Assembly (NCBI GenBank): GCA_015680685.1
Contig: MNCI01037953.1
Location: 1,746,505 to 1,810,504, forward strand
Origin: Gnetum montanum
Taxonomy: Eukaryota > Streptophyta > Gnetopsida > Gnetales > Gnetaceae
Direction of reading: 5' to 3'
Length of the DNA stretch: 64,000 bases
Each line of letters opens with the position of its first letter. The stretch's first letter is position 1. The notes under the pieces were generated by a model. It was not told the origin of the DNA and did not search any database. It saw only the letters and a list, made by a program, of their open reading frames with translations. This document shows, in pieces, positions 23,880 to 35,890 of this stretch. The translations under genes and the position numbers were made by a program.

Positions 23880-24460
23880 ACTCCGTTCTGGGCAGCTTCA
23901 AAACCGCGACAGTTTGCATTCGGAGGAATGACACTCCAGGGTTTTCTGGTAAGAGGCAGCAATGACAATCATTTGCAATCGGAGACGCTGTGGCTTCTGT
24001 GACTTCTGTGTATCCTTTGTCTTTTGGCTGAATTTCGTATGTGGCAAGGTTTGTGGCTGATGGTTTTTCGGTAGCTTCTAATGTGTTTAAAAAAAAATAT
24101 TAAGGAGAAAGGGGGCTTTCAACGACATGTTATGTTGGGGTTAGAAGTGAGGCCAGGCCTCCATGGAAAAGGTTGAGATCATATTTTTAAGTTGTGTCAA
24201 ACCTTTGAAGAGTGTAATTGTGTATGAAATTCGGGTCCAGCACTATGAAGCCTTGGATGCCAATTCATTGCTTATATTTGTCGGAGTCATTGCCAAAAGG
24301 TATTCATTATGTATATAGTTTTATTTAAAAAGAATTCATAGGATAGTTATATGAACACACCATTTTGCCACCATAGCTTTTATTTTCTATAGTGGTAATT
24401 TTTTGTGAAAATTATAACTTTCTAGCCTTAATCCCATGATGTTTATAACCATCACCAAGG

Positions 24461-24632
24461 CCACTTGTCAACTATAGCCTTTTTGTCTCCAGAATGACCA
24501 CTTGTCAACTAAATGGAACACGTGTCAACTACAACTTTTTTGTCTCCATGGTGACCACTTGGCAACTGAATGAAGACACTTGGCAACTAAATAGGACACT
24601 TGTCAACTGTAGCTTTTTTGTCTCTATGGTGG
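24461..24632 (+). repeat. Minisatellite in Fam1-B 5' LTR, three units
   Basis: Units of about 57 bp contain 'ccacttgtcaact', 'ggacacttgtcaactac' and 'tttttgtctccatggtga'. The 3' LTR copy at 48213-48326 has one unit fewer, which accounts for the 57-bp length difference between the LTRs. Confidence 0.8.
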
Positions 24633-24760
24633 TTACAACTATCCAAGATTTTTTGTAACTTACCTAACTTGTTGGGCAAGTAATCTCCTAATTGGTTGGC
24701 CAAGTTACTTGGGAGAGAAGTTAGGTAAGATATTTTTGAATATGTAACTACCTTTGAACC

Positions 24761-24770
24761 CTATAAAAAG
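24761..24770 (+). promoter_or_regulatory. TATA box of Fam1-B 5' LTR
   Basis: CTATAAAAAG lies in the same context as in Fam1-A and in the 3' LTR copy (48455-48464). Transcription would be expected to start about 30 bp downstream. Confidence 0.75.
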
Positions 24771-26025
24771 GCTTTAGGGGTCAAGGAGGAGGAGATATTG
24801 GGTCTCATACATCACACTTTTGAGAAGACATTGGGATCACACTTGGGCTCTCACTTGGAGACACACTTTGGATTCCGTGAAGAGCTTGTAAAGAAGAAAT
24901 TGTGAACGATTACTTGATGGCTTGCTAAATAAAAGATTTCAGCCTCTTTGTCATGGTCTTGTGAGTTATGTTTTATTTTTATTTTGTTTAAATTGTTTAG
25001 CTAGTGGTTTAGATAGTATCATCCTTGGCAAGTAATTTTGGGATTTTTAGATTGCTCTTATTGTTCTTGTTGCCCGATAGAAATTTCTATTAAAATTTTG
25101 CCATAGAAGCGCTTGTGTTTAAAAGCCTTAAGAGCATTTTAGTAGTAAATTTCATTATTGTGCAACGTGTGGGAACTGCTATTGGGATTGTTGTAAGAGA
25201 GCCTCTGTTTGTAGTCACGCCGTTGAACAATTCAGTAGTCGAGAGGGTTCAGAAAATCTTTGGTATTTTGATGGGACCAGAATAGCTTCTTTTTATCTTT
25301 AAAGTGAATTCTCGTGGTATTTCAATCAGAAATTGTCAAGTCTTTTAAAGGTTCTGTTTGAATGCAATCGTTGACATCTATTATCTAGTCAAAATGGAGT
25401 CTCGTACGTGGTAGTTTACGCAGCAATTTTTGGTAGCATAATAGGATTGTCTTGAAGATATTGCTTGTTTGAGCCTTGGAAGTTTGAACAATTCGTAGAT
25501 ATTGAATTTGGGATAGCTTTATTGCGAAGTGTTTACTCGTGTCATTTTACCTTGTTTAAATATTTGAGGTCTACACAAATCTACTTTTCTTTTCTATCTA
25601 TTTCCATCAAATCGTGCTCTATTTCTAGTTTTCTTGTGGAACTATCTCTTTCTCTGGGAAAAATTAGAAGCAGATTCGCAGAGTTGTGCTCAACTGTTTT
25701 TGGAAAATGTTATTTGTTACAAGTAGGTATTATAAGGACCATGTAGACTAGGCAATTGAATAAAATACGAACTCTCAACAACTCACAGTACCTGGCAAAG
25801 TTGGCTAAATCTCTTTAAGACAAGTTATTTTTAGTTTATACACAAAGCAATCATTTCATATTTCACAACTGCATGCCGCAACAGCACACACACATACTCA
25901 CATTAACTACTGAGTTTATTTGGAGGTATCTGGGCCTTGGTGTTGCCAGAGACCAGTAGGCACCTAAATCCTGTTCGAGGATACTCGTTGGCGATCGCGT
26001 CCCAAACGGTCGCCAACAGTTTTTT

Positions 26026-26044
26026 TGGCTCTAGAAGGAGGGCT
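26026..26044 (+). promoter_or_regulatory. Primer-binding site of Fam1-B
   Basis: TGGCTCTAGAAGGAGGGC lies eight bases after the LTR end and is the same site as in Fam1-A with one change. Confidence 0.8.
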
Positions 26045-26334
26045 GAAAATTCAGCCTCTAGGTTCATAAGCCTTATAATTTTAGCACATCAACAATTCTT
26101 TGTTACTATAAAGGCTTAAGAAATTAGATATTTTCAGTTCATGACCAAGAAGATTGATAGTTTGGAATGTTTAAAAGTTTTTAAAGATCAAAAGAACAAA
26201 AGAAAGTTTTTGAATTGGGAACAAGTAGTGGAGTGAAAACTAGAAGATCAAGAAGATCACCCATTATATATGGTTTATCTATTTATAAGAGAAGATCTAG
26301 AAAGTCTAAGAGTTCAACATTTCAAAGGAATAGG

Positions 26335-28266
26335 ATGGCAAATCCTTGGCAAAGAGTTACACCATTAGGATTTCATAATTATAATGATATTCCTAAGGTA
26401 GTGTACAAATATTTTCTTGAGCCTTTCATTCTTGGAAAAGCTTATTTAGCTAAAGAATATATTCACATGTTTGAGTTGGCTTTAGCTCATGCAAATATTC
26501 AACATCAAGATCAAGCTTGTAGGTTGTTTGTATTAAATTTAAAGGATATGGCTCAAATTTGGTATTCAAATTTACCAAGTAATAGTATTACAAGTTGGGA
26601 TGACATGAAGAATCTTTTCTTGGCCCAGTTTGGTAATCAATTAGATTAATAACAACTATACTATGGGCTGATAGAAGCTAAGCAAGGAGTTAAAGAGTTA
26701 ATTAGAGATTTTAACATCAAGTTTCAACGAATTTGTGGACTCTTTCAAAGACAATATAGGCCATCAGAAGAAATGCTTAAAGAAACTTATCTTAAGGCTG
26801 TCAACCCCAACATTTCAATTTGGTTAAGGAGAACTCCAAACTTAACTACACTAAATGACTACTTTAGTGAAGCTATACAGTTAGAAAAATAGTTGAACTT
26901 GAATCCTGAAGAAAATATTGCAATTCAAAAAAGAGAAGAAAGAGTTATGATTCCTATGCAAGATTTTGCTCAATTTAAAGCTTTACCAGGTCCATCTCAT
27001 GTTAAGAAAGAGCAAGAACATGAAAGAGTAGGATCTGAAAAAGGACAATTAATGAGAGATATGTCTAACAAAATAGTGAAGCTTGAAAAAGCATTGGCAA
27101 GAGTTAATATCAAGGAAGAAAGGAAAAATAGAAAGCATAAACATCAAGACACTAAGTTAGTAGAAGATGAGGATGAAAGTGATCTTATTATGTCCAACTT
27201 TCTTGATATTGAATCTGATAATGAGTTATCTAGTGTTCACTATGCAAGTAAATCTTCTAGCAATGGATCTAGTGATACTTCTTCTCTATCAAGTTCTGAA
27301 GAAGATATGTCTTCAGATGAAGAATGTAATAACAATGAGGAAAATGGATATAGTCTTCGATCTAAGGAAAGACTAACTACTTCTAGACCCCCAAATGTTA
27401 TTACTGATCCATCTACTAAGAGAAAAGCTTTTGAGCCAAGTAGAAAGGATAAGAATAAAGGTAAAGACAATCAAGTGGAGCAAAGCACTCCAAATCAGTC
27501 TTTTAATAAATGGATAAAGAGATCAAGCTTCATTGGTGATGGAGAATATGATTTGATAGAAGACCTTAAACATGTCAAAGCCAATATTAGCCTCTATCAG
27601 TTGCTTCAAATAGGAGATCAGCAAAGAAAGGCTTTAGAATTCATTAAAGGTAAAAGGAGAGCTAGAGAATCAGAGTTAAGTTATGTGTCTAACAATGATG
27701 AAAAATTAAGGACTTCATATGATAAGGAAGCTCCTCCTTTCCTTTTGACAATGAAATTAAAGGATAAATACTTACACAATTGTTTGGTCGATTCTGGAGC
27801 TACATCTACTATAATGCCATTGTCTATATGTAAGAAACTTGGTTTGATTCCTGAAAAATCAAATAAAAAGATTGTTCAAGTGGATAAAAGTAGAGTGAAG
27901 ATTGTGGGTCAATTACCAAATGTTCTATTGGAAATTGCTTCTAAGCCCCGCATCAGAAGTAGAGTAACTATTCAAGTGGCAGATATACCAGATTCACATA
28001 GTCTCTTATTGAGTAGAAGTTGGAGCAAGAATTTCTCGGGTTACATATCAACAGATTATTCTCATATGTGATTACCTTGGAAAGGAGAACAAAATCAGAT
28101 ATATATCTATAGTGAACCTTTGATGATAGATAATATTACTTCAAATGGAAAATGTAAGATGGTTGAAAAAGGAGGTGTTGAAAAAAAAATTTGTACACTC
28201 CAAGAAAATGAGAATTCATTTGAAAAAGAAGATGAGAGGATTGCTGAAGATAAATCTCAAAAGTAA
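26335..28266 (+). pseudogene. gag-pro: Fam1-B gag-protease
   Basis: The start is the ATG of MANPWQRVTP, as in Fam1-A. One frame, without frameshift, runs to TAA at 28264-28266 (643 codons). It is broken by only four stops: two adjacent ones at 26647-26652, TAG at 26890-26892 and TGA at 28069-28071. The capsid-like part is followed by a coiled-coil, Lys-rich segment and a Ser/Glu-rich acidic stretch, with no zinc knuckle. Retropepsin keeps the DSGA active site (27789-27800), unlike Fam1-A, and the downstream LLLSRSW. After QIYIYSEPL the frame ends where Fam1-A continues into aRNH. Gag would form the particle and PR would mature it. The frame is nearly intact, so it was probably selected until recently. 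Confidence 0.9.
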
Positions 28267-28540
28267 TAGAGATATTGCTTAAGAGAGGGTTAGAGATATG
28301 AGGATTCCTACTAGTGGAATCCTCTCCATTCTCTTCCCATCTCAAGAATAGTCCATGAACAAAGGACTTAATAATGTATAGTTTGTTTGTTTTTTAGGAA
28401 TAAGGTTTTTATACCACCAAACCTTATGTTTGATGGGAATTTTCCTCTAAAAAGATTTCTTTTTGGCTGTAAAAATTCAATGTAAGTTTCAGTATGTTTC
28501 AGTTTTGAAATGAGGTTGCACAAGTTTCTTTAAGCTTTTA
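28267..28540 (+). other. 3' untranslated tail of Fam1-B
   Basis: It is homologous to Fam1-A 5557-5830 in reverse complement, including 'accaaaccttatgtttgatggg' and 'ttcagtatgtttcagttttgaaatga'. This shows that only the block between protease and this tail was lost. No ORF is present. Confidence 0.7.
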
Positions 28541-28552
28541 AGGGGGCAGAAA
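28541..28552 (+). promoter_or_regulatory. Polypurine tract of Fam1-B
   Basis: AGGGGGCAGAAA directly precedes the 3' LTR start TGTTGGCACA. Confidence 0.85.
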
Positions 28553-28731
28553 TGTTGGCACATTTTGGTCATTTCATGGAACAGACACATTGTGGGATCA
28601 GTTGCGATAAACTATTATAGAGGTGAGGATTACAGGAATAGTTACAGTGAAAAGTTCTACTGGAGCCCCATTGAAGTAGTTCTTCGAGAAGATGGAAGCC
28701 TTCCATTTTCTACCATCTTCTGTGTGGCATT
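28553..28731 (+). mobile_element. Fam1-B 3' LTR, left part
   Basis: It matches 22307-22483 of the 5' LTR and stops at gcatt, where Family 2 is inserted. The LTR resumes at 46237. Confidence 0.95.
28727..28731. repeat. Left target-site duplication of Family 2 (gcatt)
   Basis: It is identical to 46232-46236. The uninterrupted site 'ggcattctcaatg' is present in the 5' LTR at about 22480. Confidence 0.97.
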
Positions 28732-30335
28732 TGTAACGATGGAAAACGTCGGTCGCTGGAAAATACCAAACGAAAATTCACATACACAGTCCTAACCATG
28801 GATCCGTGCGAGGGCCATGCTAGAGAAAATGAATCTGCAGTGCCCTGAACGATCTTGTCGATTAGACAGGGACTTACTCAATCAGTAAATTGATGAATAT
28901 TGCGATAATACGTGTATTATATAGATATTCCACGAAACAAATTGATTTGATGAATCGTGAAAGGAGTAGAAAATGATGTAAATAAATTGAAATAATGACA
29001 ATGTTAACGTGACAAGGAGGATTGGATTTAAGAAAGATGCACAATTCCAAGATCTATGTTTTGACCCGAAGATGGAGTATATTGTATATAAAGTTCCAAT
29101 GGCAAACTTTGCTTATCTTGTGCGAAGCATACACAAAATAATAAGAAAACTGCTCAACTAGGAGTACAAAATGAAGCTCGGTCTACCTCATAAGCCAAAG
29201 ATGGGATGCAAGGAAGGTCAAGCCTGGATGTCTATCGATCAACTGTTTCTGATCAATAAGTCTTGCCCACTACACTAAAAGACCTCTCGATCTCTGATTT
29301 TCTCCCTTTGCCTTCGGTAGTCTCTGCTCAAAACTACCAATGATCGCCAATGGAGAGAACTGTAGTTTCTCTAAAGGACTGATCGCTCCTACTGCCAATG
29401 CTCAAGCAATGTCTTCTGTTTCTGCTAAAAGGTGATGCTCCAAAGAAAAACTGAAGATGAAGATCCTTTCTTTCTTCACCAACTGGAGTATTTATAGGTG
29501 CGATAGTACGTGGAGAAGGCACGGCCCTAATGACATGTGTCTCGAACCTTCAAAATACCATTGACTTGGAAAACTTTATGTTGAAACTGGTCATGTCACA
29601 TTATGTTTTTGGGAAAGGGGGCAAAGTACATTGTCAACCACTTCCGATGAAGCCGTCTCATGATTACGCTGCGATACGCTGATGAGCGTATTATGCGTAT
29701 GGATAACAGATGCGTGTCGGGTATTGCCTTAGTTGACTTTAGGCTATATTATGCTCGTTTATGATACGTAGCGTGGCGGAGCGTAATAGAGCATAGAAGT
29801 AGTTAGCTCAAGCTGTTTTACGCTCATTTATGCCGTGAAGCGTAATAGAGCATCAAACATGGTCAACTTTACAATAAGTTACGCTTGTTTATGCTATGTA
29901 GCGTAATAAGCGTAAAGTGACCAATCTACAAAAACAGGAAGAAATCAATCTTCCACGCTTCTTTAGACTCCGACTTTGACTTCCTCAAAGCCCATTACGC
30001 TGCTCTATGTAACGGAGCATAAACTCAGCCCTAAAAAAAATACTTAGCAGAATATGCGACAAGTCTTAGACTTTAAACTTTGTCAAATTCACCGAAGTAA
30101 GTTACTTTCTGATATCGGGCTATGTTAAGCAGAGTTACGCTGAGCAACACTACGCTATGTTGCGTAATGTAGCGTAAAGAGAGAAAACAAAGTAAGGTTG
30201 AAATTTGTAAGAAACTTGGAGACTTGATGCTGTGCGCCTCTTTGCCTTGTTATGTCTTCTGGGTTTTTGTTGTGAACTTTCACCTGAATTGTGAATCTTC
30301 GCCTTAGGCCGATTCATAATTTCCATGGTGTTTCA
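28732..30335 (-). mobile_element. Family 2 3' LTR
   Basis: In sense it starts TGAAACACC at 30335 and ends CGTTACA at 28732. The sense TATA box CTATAAATACTCC lies around 29486-29498. A long run of TTACGC/GCGTAA inverted motifs occupies 29662-30179, in the upstream (U3) part. Confidence 0.95.
29662..30179. repeat. GCGTAA hairpin-motif array in Family 2 3' LTR
   Basis: At least six degenerate inverted repeats of the form TTACGCT...GCGTAA or TACGCTC...GAGCGTA lie a few tens of bases apart, for example 'ttacgcttgtttatgct' followed by 'gtagcgtaataagcgtaa'. The 5' LTR copy is at 45559-46074. They lie upstream of the TATA box in sense. Confidence 0.75.
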
Positions 30336-30352
30336 ATGGCCCCTCTTTGTTG
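30336..30352 (-). promoter_or_regulatory. Polypurine tract of Family 2
   Basis: In sense CAACAAAGAGGGGCCAT directly precedes the LTR start TGAAACACC. Confidence 0.8.
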
Positions 30353-31538
30353 ATGTTTAGAGGGCTTTCCTGAAAGATGTCGACAAATAATACGAAACAC
30401 CAGATGGGTAAAAGTACCAACAGCGTTCATCAACAGTCACTCAAGTGTCGCCCTGTTAATGTAGAAGTGGAGAAATGAGGGAAACGGGAGATAGAAGGGT
30501 GAGGGAGGAAATTATTATAGAGGTAAGGGGAAAGAGGTTCAGGGAAGACTCAAGTGAGGTTCGGGAAAGACTCAAATGTGTGAGTATAATTTTTCACGCA
30601 TAAGCACTCAGGCTTTCGCCTGCGATTGCATTTGCACAGAGCTATGCCGTCATATCGTAGATGAAGGGGCTTGCATAGATGAATTGCGTTGCATCTGCAT
30701 GGCTTGGATGATTTGTGTTTCATTCATTTTTCCAACCCCAATTTTTTTTTGCGTCCACTAGGCGAGTTGCGTTACACCAGTTCATGAACTTGATTGTAAT
30801 GCAAATGCGGAAAGTGTATGCTGCGTATTCATATTTTGCGTAAGGGGAAACAGATGGGATGGCTAAGGAGGGTAGTAAGAGCTAGAGGTAGGATTATGAG
30901 GAACACAGGGATGCACTTCTGAGTGGACAGGCTAACCTAAGCGGCCATCTTAAAATGCTTTCTGTATTTCACCGCTCAGATGAACGCACCTTTGAACGAC
31001 ATCCCCGTAGCAAGTAACCTACAACCAAAGAAGAAAATAGAGGACACCATTGCTCGGCCGGATCATCGGAGAGGTTGTTGAAACAAGTACCATTTGAGGT
31101 GAGACAGAGTGCGTGGGCCATGGACGAGGAATCATAGCCAGAGGCCAGGGTCTCAATGTTGATGCTCAGCCCAGCATATTGCCGCCAAAAAACATCAGAC
31201 TCAGTGCACCCGACTGGTTATGCAAAGAACAAGCTAGGTGAATCTGTGAAGCCAGAGCCTCATAGTGATGATGAGTGGAGATCCCCAAGGTTTTGGTTGA
31301 TGCGAACTTCTTTAGGGCTCCGGATAGCGAAACTAACCTTTCAGAGGTGCCATCGCTGAAATGGGTGCAGTGATGGCATCTCCGAGGGGTCAGTAGTATG
31401 CCTTTCAGCACATTCGAGGAATCAGCAGAATGCTTGTGAGGTAGCGATGTTAGGGCTATCCCAATATCCCACCCTGTTCGTTTTGCAGCCATACAGAGAT
31501 GATTATGCTCGCTTGATTCATATGTTGGCGGTCTGCAG
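30353..31538 (-). other. 3' untranslated region of Family 2
   Basis: No retroviral domain is present. A minus-strand frame at 31166-31492 (about 108 codons) has no recognisable product and may be chance. A near-duplicate of about 25 bp ('gttcagggaagactcaa', 'gttcgggaaagactcaa') occurs at 30537-30575. Confidence 0.5.
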
Positions 31539-32030
31539 GTCCCAGTTTTATGTCTTGGTAGACTGCCGTTGCTGGTTTTAAGTCCCAGTAGACCATGGTC
31601 CCAGTTTAAAGTCTGGGTAGACTAAAAAATGCTAGTTTTACGTCATAGTGGATGATGGTAGAGCTGATTTATGGTCTTAGCAGACCGTGCTGTGGATGCC
31701 AGTTTCATGTCGTGACCCAGGGATAGATCTGTGCTGGTTTCACGTCTCAGCAGACGGACGCTTACCTGTGCCAGTTTTATGTCATGGCGGACAACCGGTG
31801 CTAGTTTAGCGTCATGGCGGATGCGTGCAGGAAATTCTAGTTTTATGTCTTGACGGACCTGTACAACATTGCCAATTTTACGTCATAGCGGACGATTGCA
31901 ACTTGCCAGTTTTACGTCTTGGCGGACAATCGTTGCCAGTTTAGCGTCGTGGCAAACGCGTGAGGGGAATGCTAGTTTTACGTCGTAGCAGACGGTTGTT
32001 GCTAGTTTAACATCGTAGCGGACGAGTGTT
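31539..32030 (-). repeat. Minisatellite in Family 2 3' UTR
   Basis: About 14 irregular units of 30-40 bp share the core 'tgctagttttacgtcgtagcggac'-type text (for example 'gccagttttacgtcttggcg' and 'gctagtttagcgtcatggcgg'). It lies just after the integrase stop. Tandem arrays in this position are known in Tat/Ogre elements. Confidence 0.85.
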
Positions 32031-32058
32031 GTGCCCGATGTTAACACTGGATATGCAG

Positions 32059-35000
32059 CTAGATGTAGTACCGCTTCAGATATATATGGTTCATAAGATT
32101 TGGTAACTCGTTGCCATTGATATCTGCTAGTTTGAATGCACCATTGCTATACACATCAGCTACTAAGAAAGGGCCCTCCCAGTTTGCAGAGAACTTGCCT
32201 ACTGGTTCGCGAACGGCCTTGAGAACCAAATCTCCCTTCTCGATCGAATGTTGTTGAAGATTATGATGGTGCTTTTGCCTCTGCTTATCTTGATACTTTT
32301 CAATGGTATCAAGCATCTGTATTCGCTTCTCCTCTACTGAATCCAAATCCATGATCCGAGACTCGATGTGTTGAGCATCATTTATAATCGTGGAGAGGAC
32401 CATCCGCAGAGAAGGAACTTGTAATTTAAGGGGGAGCACCACCTCAGATCTATAGACTAGGCTATAGGGTGTATTGTCTGTAGCTTTCCTACATGTGGTA
32501 CAATATGCCCATAGCACATAGAGGATCTTTACATGCCATCGTCTTTTGTTGCTGCTGAGCATTTTCTTGAGCAAATTGATAATGACTTTATTTGTTGCTT
32601 CAGCTTGACCATTCGCTTGTGGGTCATAAGGTGAGGAAAAAGATTATTTGATACGAAGGCTGTCACAAAAGGATTTGGTTTCTAGACTACTAAATTGTGG
32701 CCCATTTTCCATCATGATAGTCATCGGAAGACCAAATCTAGTTACAATGTTATCTAGAATGAAATGAAAGATCTGTTGAGACGTGATCTTTCACAAAGGG
32801 ATGGCTTCCACCCACTTCGTGAAATACTCAGTAACGGTGATTATGAAGCTGTGACCTGCGAAAGATTTTGGTGTGATAGGCCCTATAATGTCTAATCCCC
32901 ATCATTGAAAGGGCCATGTAATCTGAGTCATGTGTAGTTCCATAGGTGACACATGTATAAGGTTTGCGTAACGTTGATACGTGTCACACGTTTTAACCTT
33001 TGTAAGATAATATTTTTCCATATACGGCCAATAATACCCTAAGCAACATATTTTAGCAGCCATAGCTCATGGTGCTACATGTCCTCTGCATAATCCCTCA
33101 TGAACCTCACCAACTATACATTGTGCTTGGTCTTTGTTAACACAAGTAGGCAGCACTCCATCAAAAGAGTGTCTACAAAGGGTACTATCTCCTATGATGA
33201 TGTACTGCCTAGCTCGCTTGCAGATTGCATCTTTTTGCATGCGTGTTAGCTCGTGCGGTGGTTCACCATGCAGGAGGTAAGTTTTAATGTTGTCGTACCA
33301 CTCTGGCATTCTATCCTCGAGTAGTGAAGATATTTGCACTGCCTGAATGATAGGACCTGTACAATCTATTATTAAGATGGGAAAAGTGTCGAACAGGTGT
33401 GACGACATGTTGAAAGCTAATGTAGCCAGTGGATCAGCTAGCGTGTTGTCGTTTCGAGGAACGTGTTGGACATTGATCGTTGTGAACTGCTTTAGAAGAT
33501 CTTTAGCCATATCACAGTAGGGCTGTAAATGTGCAGCCTTGCAGGTGTAGACTCCTGTGATTTGATTTATAACAAGCATCGAATCGCCCCTAATTGCCAG
33601 GTGTTGAACATCAAGCCCTTTGGCTGTTAATAATCCCCTGAGGAGCCCCTCGTACTCTGCCATGTTGTTCGTACAGGGAAAGGTCAAGTGGTAAGCGTGA
33701 AGACACACATCCTTAGGTGATAGCGTAATGACTGTGGCGGCACTACTGCCTTTAGCAGTTGAAGCTCTGTCAAAATGTAATGTTGCTTCGGGGCCTGTTA
33801 GAAAAGGGCTTAGACTATGTACATGCTCTTCTGGAAATTCAGGCTCTATGGTTGCCTGACTGTCAATAGGCGATGTTATTAGTTGGTCAGCTATCGCTTG
33901 GCCTTTTGTAGAAGATTAATCAATGTAATGCAGATCGAATTCCGCCATGATAGCTTTCCAATGAGCTATTTTACTACTTTCATACAGATTGTGCGTAATA
34001 GCCCTAAGAATGTTATTTTTGTAGATTATGTTGACCTGGCTATGGAAGAGATAGTGTCTGCATTTTTTGAGCGTAAACACTAACGCTAAACAATTACACT
34101 CTTCTTCATTATACCTCATTTCATACGCACATAGAGCATGACTCAAGTAGTATATGGGTACTTCTGACCCATCATCCTTCTTTTGACAGAGTAATACAGC
34201 TAAGGCTACGTCTGATGTTGCGAGGTAAATGTAAAACGGTTGATCCCTTTGTGGTGGGAATACTATTGGCAAGCATTGAATTTCTTGCTTCAAGATGTTG
34301 AACGCACACTGACAATCATCTGTCCATTTGAAATTAACCCCCTTTTATAGCAGATGCTGCATAGGGTGTAATTTATCGGTTAATCTCGCAATGAACCGCC
34401 TAATAAACTATAACCTCCCTTGCAATCCACGTAATTGCTTGAGATTTGTAGGGGGTGTCAATTCAACAATGGCCTTGACTTTGTCAGGATCTACTCGTAT
34501 ACCAGTTTCTGATACCACAAACCCTAGCATGCGTTTGGTTTTAACTCCGAATACGCACTTCTTTGGGTTGAGCTGGAGGTTGTATTGAGAGCATCTTTTA
34601 AGGACTAACTCTAGATCCTCTGAATGATCTTCTGACCTTATAGACTTAACAGCTATATCGTCAACATAATAATTCAGTCTCCCTAGGAGGTAATCGCTAA
34701 AGATATATGTCATAGCTCATTGATACGTAGCTCCAGCATTTTTTAAACCAAAAGGCATCATGGTGTAACAAAAGGTCCCCCAGGGTGTCATGAATGTCAT
34801 TGTCAGTTGGTGTTCTGGGTTGATGCGAATTTGATTATAGCCTGAGAAGCCATCCATGAAGGATAAAAGCGCATGTCCAGCAGTTGTATCCACTAATTGG
34901 TTGATACTTGGTAATGGAAAATTATCCTTGATTGTAGCTTTGTTCAAGTCTCGGAAGTCTATGCAGATGCATATCCCTCTGGTCTTTTTGGGGGCAACTA

Positions 35001-35526
35001 CAATGTTAGATACCCAGTCTGAGTAATCGACCGCGCTAATAAAACCAGCCTGGTACAGTTTAGTGATCTCATCACGTATTGCTAGCACGACTTCTGGCTT
35101 AATTTTTTATACTTTCTATCTAACTGCTTTGATATGGGGATCTAGAATTATGTTGTGTTGTATTAACCTTGGGTCTAGTCCCGACATATCTTCGTATGAC
35201 CATGCAAACACTGTGATGTTGTTCTGGAGGACCTATTTTATGTTGTCATGTGCCTTTTAGTCTAGTAAAGAACTAACCTTAAGAGTTTTAGTCTCACCTT
35301 TATGCATAACCACAGAGACCTCATTAAGGGGGTCCTCGGTTACATCTCCAGCTTCCAGATCTAGCGTGCACGTCGATTGTTCTGGCCAGTCTAGAGATGT
35401 TTCTGACATGGCTATGGTTGCGTTATTGAGGGAAAGGTTAGTTTCTACTAGTGTGGGATCAAATTGTCTAATGATTTCCCCGTGTGGGCCTATTAAAACT
35501 AGGAGCGCAGATAAAGTTTTGTCCAT
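32059..35526 (-). pseudogene. pol: Family 2 pol: RT, RNase H, archaeal RNase H, integrase
   Basis: A single minus-strand frame of about 1155 codons has stops but no frameshift. A pre-RT segment covers 35526-35100. RT covers about 35090-34400, with the catalytic YVDD near 34657-34668 and MMPFGLKNAG before it. Gypsy RNase H covers 34293-33916. Archaeal-type RNase H covers about 33790-33400, with AEYEG, RGDSMLV and NTLADPL. Its first acidic residue is in HFDRA instead of YFDGA. Integrase covers about 33070-32059, with core D in LDIIGPI, E in GQAEATN, and the second Asp replaced by Glu (MMENGPQF, near 32700), likely inactivating. The C-terminal VGKFSANWEGPF block is present. RT starts in its own ORF far from protease, so expression would need splicing or internal initiation. 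Confidence 0.92.
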
Positions 35527-35538
35527 TTGTCAATTGTC

Positions 35539-35570
35539 CTACAAAATTGTCAAATATGAAAGTAATTAGG
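35539..35570 (-). promoter_or_regulatory. Possible sense-strand splice acceptor before Family 2 RT ORF
   Basis: In sense, 'tttgacaattttgtag' is followed by the start of the pol ORF. It looks like a plant 3' splice site. Ogre elements, also Tat lineage, splice out an intron between protease and RT. No matching donor has been proved here. Confidence 0.35.
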
Positions 35571-35877
35571 AAGAAGCTAAGTTAAGTGCCATAAGTATTT
35601 AGTGTATGATGCTTGGTTTAGTCTAAAAAGAAAAGAAAAAGGTATATTGTGATGTTGCTAAGTGTGGCGAGCTAACTGAATTTTGAATTCTGTGAAAAGC
35701 CTGTAATTAATGCGACCCGATTACGAAGTGATAAGGTACAGTAGTTTAAGGTTGTTTCGGACCTTAATGCATGCGATATCTGTCACAATTAATGCCTTGA
35801 TCTTCGGGTTCCAGCTCATACTAACACTAGTATTTGGGTAAGTCTCGCTTAAATCGAACGTCAAGTTGGTTAGTTTT

Positions 35878-35890
35878 GCATATAAGTAGG
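35878..35890 (+). promoter_or_regulatory. TATA-like box of the antisense gene
   Basis: GCATATAAGTAGG lies about 130 bp upstream of the predicted ATG (36020) on the plus strand, in otherwise unremarkable sequence. It is a plausible core promoter of the eight-exon gene. Confidence 0.45.

Larger units (their letters stand above)
22307..26018 (+). mobile_element. Fam1-B 5' LTR
   Basis: This is 3712 bp. U3 spans about 22307-24790, with a TATA box CTATAAAAAG at 24761-24770. R/U5 follows and matches Fam1-A and Fam1-C. Only the first 30 or so bases and the part from about 24660 on are shared with Fam1-A. The intervening U3 carries the glycosyltransferase-like and ESS2-like fragments. It ends CGCCAACA before the primer site. 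Confidence 0.93.

Noticed and set aside
30576-30761. Plus-strand ORF of 61 codons, Cys-rich
   Set aside because: It is chance in the 3' UTR of Family 2. It has no motif, and I cannot tie it to any Family 2 coding region.
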